Part shown: piece after piece, positions 16,947-25,909 of the stretch
How the letters are laid out: every line of letters begins with the position of its first letter
How positions within the stretch are numbered: the stretch's first letter is position 1
NCBI GenBank assembly: GCA_049841135.1
Contig: JASGHK010000008.1
Span: 62,001 to 126,000, forward strand
DNA length: 64,000 bases
Reading direction: 5' to 3'
Origin: JACRCT01 sp049841135
Lineage (GTDB): Bacteria > Myxococcota > Myxococcia > Myxococcales > UBA5297
Position numbers and translations under genes: made by a program
Notes under the pieces: generated by a model
Database searches by the model: none
What the model saw: the letters and a program-made list of their open reading frames with translations, nothing else
Told to the model about the DNA's origin: nothing

Positions 16947-17691
16947 ATGTCTTCCATCGTCGCGGTTCGCAGCGTCGTCAAGGAGTACCGGCTGGGCAAG
17001 GTGGTGGTCCCGGCCCTGCGCGAGGTCAGCCTGGAGGTCCCGGCCGGCGAGTTCCTGTCCATCGCCGGCCCCTCGGGCAGCGGCAAGACCACGCTGCTCA
17101 ACCTCATCGGCTGCGTCGACACGCCCACCGCCGGCACCGTGGAGGTCGCCGGCAAGAACACCTCCAGCCTCTCCGAGCGCGAGCTGACCGATCTGCGCCT
17201 TCACCACCTGGGCTTCATCTTCCAGAGCTTCAACCTGGTGAACGTGCTGACGGTCTTCCAGAACGTCGAGTTCCCGCTGCTGCTCCAGGGCAAGACCACC
17301 GCCGCCGAGCGCAGCGCCCGGGTCCACGAGCTGCTCGAGGCGGTGGGCCTGAAGGACTACGTCCGGCACCGGCCCAACGAGCTTCTCCGGCGGCCAGCGG
17401 CAGCGTGTGGCGGTGGCCCGCGCCCTGGTCACCCGCCCGCAGATCGTCCTCGCCGACGAGCCGACGGCGAACCTCGACTCGCAGACCGGAAGCAACATCA
17501 TCGACCTGATGCGCGAGATGAACCGCAAGCAGGGCACCACCTTCATCTTCTCCACCCACGACGCCAAGGTCATGGCCCACGCCAGCGCCGTGGTGAAGCT
17601 CGCCGACGGCCGGATCGTCGAAAGGGCCTCAGGGGTGGGCAGCGGCGTGGCGGTGGCCCCGGTGGCCGCCGTCTCGGCGGGAGCACACTGA
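16947..17691 (+). CDS. ABC transporter ATPase (LolD/MacB type), one-base frameshift
   Basis: 247 residues when corrected; the ATG at 16947 follows CCGAGAGG. It is the ATPase of the LolCDE/MacB/FtsE class. Features are Walker A GPSGSGKTT at about 44, the Q-loop FIFQSFNLVNVLTV, then after the break Walker B IVLADEPTANLD and the H-loop FSTHD. The signature motif is disrupted: the doubled T in GAGCTTC at 17379-17385 changes the frame, and removing it gives PNELSGGQRQRVAVARAL exactly. The stop overlaps the ATG of the first permease by one base (TGATG). It powers the transporter encoded by the next two genes. Confidence 0.88.
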
Positions 17692-19796
17692 TGCGCCGTT
17701 GGCTCGAGATGCTGGGGATCCTCGTCCAGATCGCCCTGCGCAACCTGTTCGCCAGCCGCCTCAAGACGCTCATCGTCGGCGGCATCGTCGGCTCGCTGGC
17801 CTTCTTCGCCGTGCTGCTCACCAGCCTGCTCTTCTCCATCGTCGACGGCATGAGCCAGTCCATCGTCGGCTCCATCGCTGGCGACCTGCACGTCTACAAC
17901 TCCGAGTCCAAGGACGACGTCGCGCTCTACGGCGGCATGGCGCGCGAGGCCGACCTGCGGCCCTGGGAGGACTTCTCCAAGATCAAGCAGTCGCTGCTCA
18001 CCGTGCCCAACGTGAAGTCGGTGGTGCCCATGGGCGTCGAGCAGGCCATGCCCTCCAGCGGCAACGCCCTGGACCTGGCGCTGGAGCGGCTGCGCGGCGC
18101 GGTGAAGAAGCGAGCCTCGGGCGAGGCGGTCTCCGACGAGGAGTACGCGGCGCTCAAGGACCACGTGCGCGCCAACATCGCGCTCCTCAAGAAGGACCTC
18201 TCCAGCCTGACCGTCATGGTCGACGAGAAGACGCTCGACCCGGCCATGCTCGAGGGGCTGCAGACCGCCGCGACCGACGCCTTCTGGGCCGACTTCGAGA
18301 AGGACCCGCTCTCCTCGCTCGAGTTCCTGGAGAACAAGATCGCCCCGCTCTCCGTGGACGGCGACTTCATCTTCGTGCGCTACGTCGCCACCGACCTCGA
18401 CGCCTACCAGCAGGCCTTCGGCCGCATGCAGATCCTCGAGGGCCAGAGGGTGCCCAAGGGCCAGCGCGGCATCCTCTTCCCCAAGCTCTATTACGAGGAG
18501 TGGGTGAAGCTGAAGACCGCCCTGCGCCTGGACAAGATCAAGGAGGCGCGCGAGGTCAACCACCGGCTCATCGCGACCGACGAGGAGCTGGGCCGCTTCG
18601 TGAAGGAGAACGTCAAGCAGGTCCGCGAGATCGTCGTCCAGCTCGACTCGCTCAAGACCCGCGAGATGGTCGCGCGGCTGCAGAAGGGCCTGGGCTCCGC
18701 GGAGACCGACGTCAGCAAGCTGCTCGAGCAGCTGCTCTCGACCACCGACGAGAACTTCGACGCGCGCTACCAGCTCTACTACGAGCAGGTGGCGCCGCTG
18801 GTGAAGCTCTACCTGATGCGCCCCGGCGACACGATCAACATCAAGGCCTTCTCCAAGTCCGGCTACCTCAAGTCGGTCAACGTGAAGCTCTACGGCATCT
18901 ACGCCTTCAAGGGCCTGGAGAAGTCCGGCTTCGCGGGGATGGTCAGCCTGCTCGACCTGATGACCTTCCGCGACCTGTACGGCTACCTGGGCGCCGACCA
19001 GCGCGCCGAGATCAAGAAGCTGCAGGAGGCCGCGGGCTCCAAGGCCATCGACCGCGACCGCGCCGAGGAGGAGCTGTTCGGGGGCGGCGGCGGCCTGGTC
19101 CAGGAGGCCAAGCTGGTCGGCTCCGACGACCCTGCCGCGGCGCTCGCCGGCACCGTGGCCCGCCAGGACAACGAGAGGCGCGTCTATTCCAAGGAGGAGA
19201 TCGAGCAGGGCGTCGCCATCAGCGCCGCCGTGCAGCTCGTGGATCCGTCCCAGGCGCCGGCGACGATGCTCGAGATCCGGAAGGCGGCCGAGCGCGACGG
19301 GCTCAAGCTCAAGGTGGTCGGCTGGAAGCAGGCCGCGGGCATGGTCGGGCAGATCATCACCATGCTCACCTGGGCGGTCGCGGCCATCCTCGGCATCATC
19401 TTCATCATCGCCGTCATCATCATCGCCAACGCGATGGTCATGGCCACGCTCCAGCGCGTGAAGGAAGTGGGCACGATGCGCGCCATCGGCGGGCAGAAGC
19501 GGTTCGTGCTGGGCATGGTCGCGGTGGAGACCCTGGCCATCGGCCTGTTCTTCGGGCTCATCGGCGCGGTGCTCGGCTCGCTGGGCGTGCTGCTCCTGGG
19601 CGTCCTGGGCATCCCCGCCATCGGGCAGGAGATGCAGTTCGTCTTCTCCGGGCCGCGGCTGTTCCCCTCCCTCTCCGGCATCGCGCTCCTGGTCGCCCTG
19701 GGGACCGTGCTCCTCGTCAGCTTCCTCGCCTGCCTCTACCCCGCCCTCGTCGCCACCCGCATCACGCCGCTCGAGGCGATGCAGTCGGAGGACTGA
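17691..19796 (+). CDS. Large FtsX-like ABC permease with extended periplasmic domain
   Basis: 701 residues, far longer than the about 400-residue LolC/LolE or 650-residue fused MacB. The first membrane segment at about 25-50 (GGIVGSLAFFAVLLTSLLF) is followed by about 520 residues of periplasmic region. That region contains a helical, probably coiled-coil stretch (about 270-360) and a Gly-rich insert at about 462 (ELFGGGGGLV). Three membrane segments close the protein, with the FtsX-type cytoplasmic loop LQRVKEVGTMRAIGGQKR between the first two and the terminal PALVATRITPLEAMQSED. Translation starts within the ATPase stop codon. The oversized extracytoplasmic domain probably binds the cargo or the LolA-like partner encoded downstream. 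Confidence 0.85.
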   Translation: MRRWLEMLGILVQIALRNLFASRLKTLIVGGIVGSLAFFAVLLTSLLFSIVDGMSQSIVGSIAGDLHVYNSESKDDVALYGGMAREADLRPWEDFSKIKQSLLTVPNVKSVVPMGVEQAMPSSGNALDLALERLRGAVKKRASGEAVSDEEYAALKDHVRANIALLKKDLSSLTVMVDEKTLDPAMLEGLQTAATDAFWADFEKDPLSSLEFLENKIAPLSVDGDFIFVRYVATDLDAYQQAFGRMQILEGQRVPKGQRGILFPKLYYEEWVKLKTALRLDKIKEAREVNHRLIATDEELGRFVKENVKQVREIVVQLDSLKTREMVARLQKGLGSAETDVSKLLEQLLSTTDENFDARYQLYYEQVAPLVKLYLMRPGDTINIKAFSKSGYLKSVNVKLYGIYAFKGLEKSGFAGMVSLLDLMTFRDLYGYLGADQRAEIKKLQEAAGSKAIDRDRAEEELFGGGGGLVQEAKLVGSDDPAAALAGTVARQDNERRVYSKEEIEQGVAISAAVQLVDPSQAPATMLEIRKAAERDGLKLKVVGWKQAAGMVGQIITMLTWAVAAILGIIFIIAVIIIANAMVMATLQRVKEVGTMRAIGGQKRFVLGMVAVETLAIGLFFGLIGAVLGSLGVLLLGVLGIPAIGQEMQFVFSGPRLFPSLSGIALLVALGTVLLVSFLACLYPALVATRITPLEAMQSED

Positions 19797-19802
19797 CGCT
19801 CC

Positions 19803-21110
19803 ATGGCCCTCATCGACTTCCAGATCGCCGCGCGCAACCTGGCCCAGCACCGCAAGCGCACCCTGCTGCTGGGCGGCGCCACCGCGCTCATCACCATGCT
19901 CATGGTGCAGCTGATGGCGCTCACCGACGGCATGCAGGAGACCATCCTCCACGCCGGCGCGACGCTGATGACCGGGCACGTCAACGTCGGCGGGTTCTAC
20001 AAGATCACCGCCGGCTCGGCGGCGCCGCTGGTCACCGAGTACCAGAAGGTGGTCGACGCGGTGCGCGCCGACCTGCCCGACGCCGACCTCATCGTCGGGC
20101 GCGGGCGGGGCTACGCCACCGTCGTCTCCCCCACCTCCTCGATGAAGCTGGTGCTCGGCGGCCTGGACTTCGACAAGGACCGCCGCTTCAGCGACGTGGT
20201 GGCCCTCGAGGACGGCTCGTTCGAGGAGCTGAAGAAGCCCAACACCATCCTCGTCTTCCACACCGTGGCCCAGCGGATGGGCGTCAAGGTCGGCGACACG
20301 CTGACCCTCTCGGCGCCCACCTTCAAGGGCATGGCCAACACCGCCGACGTGCGCGTCGCCGCCGTCGCCAAGGACATGGGTGCGATGAGCTTCTTCAACG
20401 CCTACCTGCCCTTCGGCACCCTGGCCACGCTCTACCAGATGCGCCCGGACGCCACCGGCGCCGTCCACATCTACCTCAAGGACCCGTACCAGGCGCCGGC
20501 CGTCGCCGAGAAGCTGCGCACGAGCCTGGCCGCAAAGGGCTGGCGCGTGATGGAGCCCGACGCCTCGCCCTACTACCTCAAGCTCTACACCAAGGTGACC
20601 AAGGAGGACTGGACCGGCCAGAAGCTGGACGTCAGCACCTGGGCCGACGAGATGGCCATCATGAACCAGATCGTCATGACCATCCGCGGGCTCAACCTCA
20701 TGATGCTGGTCATCCTCTCGCTCATCGTCGGCGCCGGCGTCATGAGCACCCTGTGGATCGCCATCCGCGAGCGCACCCGGGAGATCGGCACCCTGCGCGC
20801 CATCGGCATGCACCGCCGGCGCGTGATGGCGATGTTCCTCGTCGAGGCGTTCCTGCTCGGCCTGAGCGGCACCACCGTGGGCGCGCTCCTGGGCGCAGGC
20901 TCGGCGCTCTTCGTCAACGCCCTGAGCATCCCCACCCCCGAGGCCATCCACGCCATCCTCATGGCCGACAAGGTGGTCCTCGCCCCGCACCTCTCCGCGG
21001 CGCTGGCCTCCATCGCCGGCATCACGCTGTGGACGACCCTCGTCGCGCTGATCCCCGCCTTCTTCGCGGCCCGCCTCAAGCCGGTGACCGCCATGCACCA
21101 CATCGGATGA
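19803..21110 (+). CDS. Second FtsX-like ABC permease
   Basis: 435 residues; the ATG at 19803 is 6 bp after the previous stop. It has the standard four-segment MacB/LolC topology: membrane segment 1 at about 20-42, a periplasmic MacB-core-like domain to about 295, then three segments with IRERTREIGTLRAIGMHRRRVM as the cytoplasmic coupling loop and ARLKPVTAMHHIG at the end. It should form the heterodimeric membrane part of the transporter with the larger permease. Its stop overlaps the next start as ATGA, indicating translational coupling. Confidence 0.88.
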   Translation: MALIDFQIAARNLAQHRKRTLLLGGATALITMLMVQLMALTDGMQETILHAGATLMTGHVNVGGFYKITAGSAAPLVTEYQKVVDAVRADLPDADLIVGRGRGYATVVSPTSSMKLVLGGLDFDKDRRFSDVVALEDGSFEELKKPNTILVFHTVAQRMGVKVGDTLTLSAPTFKGMANTADVRVAAVAKDMGAMSFFNAYLPFGTLATLYQMRPDATGAVHIYLKDPYQAPAVAEKLRTSLAAKGWRVMEPDASPYYLKLYTKVTKEDWTGQKLDVSTWADEMAIMNQIVMTIRGLNLMMLVILSLIVGAGVMSTLWIAIRERTREIGTLRAIGMHRRRVMAMFLVEAFLLGLSGTTVGALLGAGSALFVNALSIPTPEAIHAILMADKVVLAPHLSAALASIAGITLWTTLVALIPAFFAARLKPVTAMHHIG

Positions 21111-21961
21111 CCGCCATGCGCCTGCTCACCGCCCTGACCGTCCTCGCTCTCGCCGTCCCGGCCGCCGCTGCCGAGCCGGCGCCGTCCGCTGCCGCCCCTG
21201 GAGTCCCCGCCGCCGCAGCTCCCGCTCCCGCTCCCGCGGCTGCCGGGGGCCTGACGCAGGAGCAGTCGGTGGAGCTGCTCAAGACCATCGACCACAACCA
21301 GCGCAACACCGGCGACTACATGGCGCGCGCGTACATCGAGCAGAAGGAGCGCGACAAGGCCGACGTGGTCTACGAGGCGGTCATCTACCGCCGCGACGCC
21401 GACCAGAAGCTGATGATCCTCTTCATCAAGCCCAAGACCGAGGCCGGCAAGGGCTACCTGCGCATCGACAAGAACCTGTGGCTCTACGACCCGTCGACCG
21501 GCAAGTGGGAGCGGCGCACCGAGCGCGAGGCCATCGGCGGCACGGGCTCGAAGCGGCGCGACTTCGACGAGTCCCGGCTGGCCGAGGAGTACACGCCCGA
21601 GTACGTGGCCTCCGAGAAGCTGGGCGCCTACGAGGTGCACCACCTCAAGCTGACGGCGAAGGAAGGCGTGGACGTCGCCTACCCGCTGATGCACCTGTGG
21701 GTCGACAAGGCCACGAGCAACGTCCTCAAGAGCCAGGACTACGCGCTCTCCGGGCGGCTGATGCGCACCAGCTACACGCCCAAGTGGCAGAAGACCTATT
21801 CGGAGTCGAAGAAGGCCGACACCTACTTCCCCGCCGAGATGCGCTTCTTCGACGAGGTCGACAAGGCCAACTCCACGCTGGTGAAGCTGACCGCGGTGGA
21901 CCTCAAGCCGCTCGACCCGAACCTCTTCACCAAGGCCTGGCTGGAGAGCAAGAGCCGATGA
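21107..21961 (+). CDS. Outer-membrane lipoprotein-sorting (LolA-like) protein
   Basis: 284 residues from the ATG at 21107, or 281 from the ATG at 21116. A signal peptide (MRLLTALTVLALAVPAAAA) is followed by an Ala/Pro spacer to about residue 45. The mature domain is the LolA-like half-barrel type: RRDADQKLMILFIKPKTEAGKGYLRIDKNLW, later YEVHHLKLTAKEG and KSQDYALSGRLMRT. Such proteins shuttle lipoproteins or lipids through the periplasm. It is coupled by 4-bp overlaps to both the permease before and the barrel protein after it, so a handover from the inner-membrane transporter to an outer-membrane partner is plausible. Confidence 0.82.
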   Translation: MTAMRLLTALTVLALAVPAAAAEPAPSAAAPGVPAAAAPAPAPAAAGGLTQEQSVELLKTIDHNQRNTGDYMARAYIEQKERDKADVVYEAVIYRRDADQKLMILFIKPKTEAGKGYLRIDKNLWLYDPSTGKWERRTEREAIGGTGSKRRDFDESRLAEEYTPEYVASEKLGAYEVHHLKLTAKEGVDVAYPLMHLWVDKATSNVLKSQDYALSGRLMRTSYTPKWQKTYSESKKADTYFPAEMRFFDEVDKANSTLVKLTAVDLKPLDPNLFTKAWLESKSR

Positions 21962-23487
21962 GGCGACGGCCCTCACCCCCCAGCCCCCTCTCCGGCAACC
22001 CCTCGGCACGCTCGGGACGGGGACCGAGAGGGGGTGACTTGGCCTCCGCCGGCGTGCTTGCCTTCGCGCTCTGCCTGCCCTTTGCCGTTCGGGCCGAGGA
22101 GGCTCCCCGCCCTAGCGAGGAGGAGATGTTCGGCGCGCCGGCGGCGGCTCCGGCGGCGGAGACGCCAGCGAAGGCCGACCCGCAGCCCGCGAAGGCCAAG
22201 CTGGACGAGCACGGGCGTCCCACCGAGGACTCGATGTTCGGCGACGGCCCGCCTCCCGCGCCCAAGGCCTCCGAGGCCGCCCAGGAGAGCGTCCCCGAGG
22301 ACCCGCTGAAGATCGGCGGGCAGTTCTACACGCGCGCCTACACGACCCTGAGCACCGAGACGGACCCTGAGAAGTGGGGATTCTCGGTGCCCACGCTGCT
22401 CGACGGCTACCTGGATGCGCGGCCCAACGACCGGGTGCGCGGCTTCATGCTCGCCCGCCTCGCCTTCGACCCGATGGTGCCCAACGCCGCGGGAAGCTCG
22501 CCCCCGAGCTCGCCCCTCGGCAGCCAGCAGAAGCTCTCCATCTCGCTGGATCAGCTCTGGCTGCGCTTCGACATCTACCGCGCGGTCTACGTCACCGTCG
22601 GCCGCCAGCACATCAAGTGGGGCCCGTCGCATTTCTGGAACCCCACCGACTTCCTGCACAATGTCCGCCGCAACCCGCTCGACCCCTTCGACGCGCGCGA
22701 GGGCTCGACCATGCTCAAGGTGCAGGTGCCCTGGGAGAAGATGGGCTGGAACCTGTACGCCATCGGCCTCTTCGAGGACGCCATCGTCGACGGGACGCTC
22801 TCCAACATCGGCGGAGGCCTGCGCGCGGAGATCGTCGTCGGCCCGGCGGAGATCGGCGCGGAGGCGCTCTTCCAGAAGGGGCACCGCCCGCGGCTCGGCG
22901 CGGACCTCAGCGCCGGCGTCGGGCCCATCGACGTCTACGCCGAGGCGTCGCTGCGCAAGGGCTGGGAGCGCTTCGCCCAAGGAACCGATCCCTCGATGGG
23001 CGCCGTCGGGACCTGGGAGAACGACTACACCCTGCAGGCCTCGGGCGGCCTGTCGTGGTCGCTCTCCGTCCACGACATCAACGTGCTCACCGTGGGCGCC
23101 GAGTACTTCTTCAACTCCGTCGGCTACGACGACAAGGCGATCTACCCGGCCCTCATCAACGCCGGCGCCTTCAGCCCCTACTACACCGGCAAGCACTACC
23201 TGGGCGTCTACGGGATGCTCAACACGCCGGCGAGCTACCACAACCTGAGCGTGATCCTCTCCAACGTCGGCAACCTCTCCGACCGCTCCTTCGTCGCGCG
23301 CCTGGACGTCTCGGTCATCGTGCTGACGCACCTGCGCATCGAGGGCTACACGGCGTGGCACTACGGTCACCGCGGCGGCGAGTTCCGCTTCGGGGGGGAG
23401 CTGCCGGCCACCGACCCGGGGACGCCGGCGGTGAACGTGGCGGCCCCGCTGTGCGAGTTCGGCGTGGGGCTGCGCGTGAACATCTGA
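21958..23487 (+). CDS. Outer-membrane beta-barrel protein of the ABC operon
   Basis: 509 residues; the ATG overlaps the previous stop (ATGA). The N-terminus is unusual: about 30 Arg/Pro/Gly-rich residues precede a hydrophobic stretch (AGVLAFALCLPFAVRA), so the true start could be internal. After the signal come an acidic EEEMFG repeat (PSEEEMFG, later TEDSMFG) and then alternating amphipathic strands ending in EFGVGLRVNI, typical of an outer-membrane barrel. VTVGRQHIKWGPSHFWNPTDFL resembles porin-like DUF1302-type or alginate-export-type barrels. It is the last gene of the five-gene operon and probably the outer-membrane end of the pathway. Confidence 0.75.
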   Translation: MRRRPSPPSPLSGNPSARSGRGPRGGDLASAGVLAFALCLPFAVRAEEAPRPSEEEMFGAPAAAPAAETPAKADPQPAKAKLDEHGRPTEDSMFGDGPPPAPKASEAAQESVPEDPLKIGGQFYTRAYTTLSTETDPEKWGFSVPTLLDGYLDARPNDRVRGFMLARLAFDPMVPNAAGSSPPSSPLGSQQKLSISLDQLWLRFDIYRAVYVTVGRQHIKWGPSHFWNPTDFLHNVRRNPLDPFDAREGSTMLKVQVPWEKMGWNLYAIGLFEDAIVDGTLSNIGGGLRAEIVVGPAEIGAEALFQKGHRPRLGADLSAGVGPIDVYAEASLRKGWERFAQGTDPSMGAVGTWENDYTLQASGGLSWSLSVHDINVLTVGAEYFFNSVGYDDKAIYPALINAGAFSPYYTGKHYLGVYGMLNTPASYHNLSVILSNVGNLSDRSFVARLDVSVIVLTHLRIEGYTAWHYGHRGGEFRFGGELPATDPGTPAVNVAAPLCEFGVGLRVNI

Positions 23488-23794
23488 CGCCGCTCCGGCA
23501 CCAGGCTTCGCCTTCCCCCAACCCCAACCCCTCCTCGGGGTCTTGATCGCCTCCGAGGCGACGGTGGGCCGGTGCGCGCCAAGGCGCTGCGCCGGCCACT
23601 GGTCGCCACGCCGGGTCTCGAGCCCGAGCGCCCCCACCTCCGCCCTATCGTGCCGCCTCACGCGGGGTCCTTGCTCGCCTGCCGACCGTTCGCAGCTTTC
23701 GCCCGTTCGGCCGAGAAGGAAGCAAGCGAGCGCTGGGGGGTCCTTCGCTCGAGCGGTCGGACGAAACCGGGTGGAGTTGGGAGGCGGGACACAG
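23488..23794. other. Intergenic region upstream of the Tad pilus locus
   Basis: 307 bp between the barrel gene and the Flp pilin. No gene is supported. A C-rich stretch and a weak hairpin lie near 23520-23560. A strong GGGAGGCGGG lies just before the pilin start. The promoter of the Tad operon should be here, but I could not pick a convincing -10/-35 or sigma-54 site. Confidence 0.5.
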
Positions 23795-23959
23795 ATGATG
23801 AAGCAGATTTCGAGGCTGTGGGCGGACGAGAGCGGTGCGACGGCGGTCGAGTACGGGCTCATCGTGGCGCTGATCGCCGTGGTGATCATCGCGGCGACCA
23901 CCGCGCTGGGCACCAACGTCAGCAACACCTTCCAGACGGCTGCCGACTCGATGCCGTAG
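23795..23959 (+). CDS. flp: Flp/Fap-type pilin
   Basis: 54 residues from MMKQISRLW. It is a class III type IVb prepilin: a short basic leader, the processing site ESG|ATAVEYGL, and the hydrophobic assembly helix IVALIAVVIIAATTAL, then a short C-terminal tail. Cleavage by the prepilin peptidase encoded immediately downstream is expected between G and A. It is the structural subunit of the Tad adhesive pilus. Confidence 0.95.
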   Translation: MMKQISRLWADESGATAVEYGLIVALIAVVIIAATTALGTNVSNTFQTAADSMP

Positions 23960-23986
23960 TTCGGCCCCTCCCGCCCGGACGCCGCC

Positions 23987-24496
23987 ATGACCTGGCCGTT
24001 GCATGCCCTAGTCGTGCTGGGAGCCCTCCTCGCCGCCGCTTCGACGTGGGACTTTGCGGAGAGGCGGATCCCGAACGGGCTGATCCTCGCCGTCGCGGCG
24101 ACGGGCCTCTTCCTGCAGGGATTCTCCCGAGGCGCGCCAGGCCTCGCCTCGGGACTTGCCGCCAGCCTCGTCGTGGGGGCCCTCCTTTGGGGCCCCTGGG
24201 CGACTGGCCGGGTGGGCGGCGGCGACCTGAAGCTCGCCGCCGCCACCGCCATCAGCCTTGGACTCCTCCGCCTGCCGCTCTTCTTGCTCGCGACCGCCGT
24301 GGTCGGGGGCTTCGTCGCCGCGGGCTACTACGCGACCTCGCCTCGCGCGGAGCGCGCAGAAGTCCGCTCGCGCCTGGCCGGCCTCGCGACGACCGGGTCG
24401 CTCTCGCTCGTGTCTGGGAGCGACCGCCGCGCGAGCGTCCCCTACGCCGTGGCGATCGCCCTCGGGACCCTCGTCGCGCTGCGGTGGGGAGGCTGA
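23987..24496 (+). CDS. cpaA: A24-family prepilin peptidase (TadV/CpaA)
   Basis: 169 residues, mostly membrane helices. The two catalytic aspartates of the GxGD aspartyl protease family are visible: one in STWDFAERRIPN at about residue 22 and one in GGGDLKLAA at about 76. It lacks the N-terminal methyltransferase domain of PilD, as usual for TadV. A hydrophilic insert between the last two helices (about 118-152) is slightly longer than typical. It is expected to process the Flp pilin and the TadE/TadG pseudopilins. Confidence 0.9.
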   Translation: MTWPLHALVVLGALLAAASTWDFAERRIPNGLILAVAATGLFLQGFSRGAPGLASGLAASLVVGALLWGPWATGRVGGGDLKLAAATAISLGLLRLPLFLLATAVVGGFVAAGYYATSPRAERAEVRSRLAGLATTGSLSLVSGSDRRASVPYAVAIALGTLVALRWGG

Positions 24497-24497
24497 C

Positions 24498-24887
24498 ATG
24501 CGCGCTCGCCATCGCCAGGCCCGGAACCAGCAGGGCGCCTCCGCCGTCGAGTTCGCGCTGGTCCTTCCGCTGCTTCTGCTCCTCGTGATGGGCACGATCG
24601 ACTGGGGCTACTACTTCTTCACCGAGCAGATCGTCGTCAACGCGTCCCGCGAAGGCGCCCGGGCCGGCTCGCTGGCCACGCTGGGAGACGCGTCCTCCCA
24701 GGCCTCGGTGGCGGCGGCCCAGTACCTTACCCGCGCGGGCCTCGACTCGTCCCGCGCGACCATCCTGGCGACTCCGAGGACGGACTCGATCGCCGTCAGC
24801 ATCACCTACCCCACCGGGTCGCTCACCGGCTTGAGCACCTCGTGGGTCCCCGCGGCTGCGCGCGCCGACGCCGAGATGCGTCGCTGA
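24498..24887 (+). CDS. tadE: TadE-family pilus assembly pseudopilin
   Basis: 129 residues; the ATG at 24498 overlaps no gene and lies 1 bp after the peptidase stop. The N-terminal GASAVEFALVLPLLLLLVMGTIDWG is the TadE signature with a prepilin-like cleavage site before ASAVEFAL. Next comes the conserved NASREGARAGSL region. It is a minor pseudopilin of the Tad machine. Confidence 0.9.
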   Translation: MRARHRQARNQQGASAVEFALVLPLLLLLVMGTIDWGYYFFTEQIVVNASREGARAGSLATLGDASSQASVAAAQYLTRAGLDSSRATILATPRTDSIAVSITYPTGSLTGLSTSWVPAAARADAEMRR

Positions 24888-24907
24888 GCCCGTAGCGGAG
24901 GAGCGTC

Positions 24908-25909
24908 ATGGCCGAGCTCGTCGAACGCCTCACTGGGGCCCCGCGCAAGCCGCCGCCCCGCGGCTCCGGCGCCCGCGCCGCCGCCTTCCTGGCGATGGCC
25001 GTGATCGCCGCGCTCGGCGCGGGCCTGCTCTTCAGCCGCTACCTCGATCGCCGGGGAGCCTCGGGCGTGGCCACCGTTCCGGTGGTGGTCGCCGCCGCGG
25101 ACCTGCCCATCGCCACCTCCTTGCGCGCCGACCTGCTGACCGCCGTACCCTGGCCCAAGGCCTCGGTGCCGGCCGGCGCCGCCGCCGATGTGGCGGCGCT
25201 CAAGGGCCGGGTCACCACCGCGCCCATCGCCAAGGGCGAGCCCATCCTCCCCTCGCGGCTCTCGAGCGGGGACACCGCGCAGGGCCTGGCGGCCGTGCTG
25301 CCCGACCAGATGCGCGCCGTCTCCGTCCGCGTCGACGACGTGGTGGGCGTCGCCGGCTTCATCCATCCGGGCGACCGCGTGGACGTCATCGTCACCATGA
25401 AGCCCCACGAGGACGTCGACTCGCCGGACACCTCGAAGATCATCCTCCAGAACATCAAGGTCCTCGCGGTGGGCAAGGACCTCGACCCGAAGGCCAAGCC
25501 GTCCGAGAAGGCCGTCCCGGCCACCGTCGCCACGCTGATGGTCTCGGTGTCCGACTCCGAGCGCCTGGCGCTCGGCTCGACCAAGGGGCACCTCCTGCTG
25601 GCGCTGCGCGGCGGCGCCGACACCACCGACTACGGGACCGACGGGGTGACTCCACCCGAGCTGCTCGGCACGCCTGCCTCGGCCACTCCGGAGCCGGCGC
25701 CTGCCGCTCCACCGTTGCAGGCCTCTGCGAACTGCCCGATTCCCGCCGCCCGTCCGGTACCGGCGCGCGCAGTGCCGGCGCGCGTGGTGGCGGCCAAGAA
25801 GCCCGCCCCCGCCGACAAGCCGGCGCCGGTCCCGTCGCAGGAGGTCGAGATTCTGCGCGGGGACCGCTTCGAGACCCGTGAGTTCAAGAAGCCGGAGGCC
25901 ACGCCGTGA
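24908..25909 (+). CDS. cpaB: Flp pilus assembly protein CpaB/RcpC
   Basis: 333 residues with an N-terminal membrane anchor (about 26-43) and a SAF domain: VVAAADLPIATSLRADLLT, then PIAKGEPILPSRL and the RcpC domain with VSVRVDDVVGVAGFIHPGDRVDVIVT. The C-terminal 90 residues are Pro/Ala-rich (PVPARAVPARVVAAKKPAPADKP) and may span the periplasm towards the secretin or bind peptidoglycan. The stop overlaps the GTG start of the secretin gene. Confidence 0.9.
   Translation: MAELVERLTGAPRKPPPRGSGARAAAFLAMAVIAALGAGLLFSRYLDRRGASGVATVPVVVAAADLPIATSLRADLLTAVPWPKASVPAGAAADVAALKGRVTTAPIAKGEPILPSRLSSGDTAQGLAAVLPDQMRAVSVRVDDVVGVAGFIHPGDRVDVIVTMKPHEDVDSPDTSKIILQNIKVLAVGKDLDPKAKPSEKAVPATVATLMVSVSDSERLALGSTKGHLLLALRGGADTTDYGTDGVTPPELLGTPASATPEPAPAAPPLQASANCPIPAARPVPARAVPARVVAAKKPAPADKPAPVPSQEVEILRGDRFETREFKKPEATP

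Noticed and set aside
16788..21101. Continuation of the radical SAM reading frame far upstream of its start
   Set aside because: The extension lies antisense to the ABC operon and has biased low-complexity composition; the ATG at 16787 has a ribosome site and begins the conserved protein.
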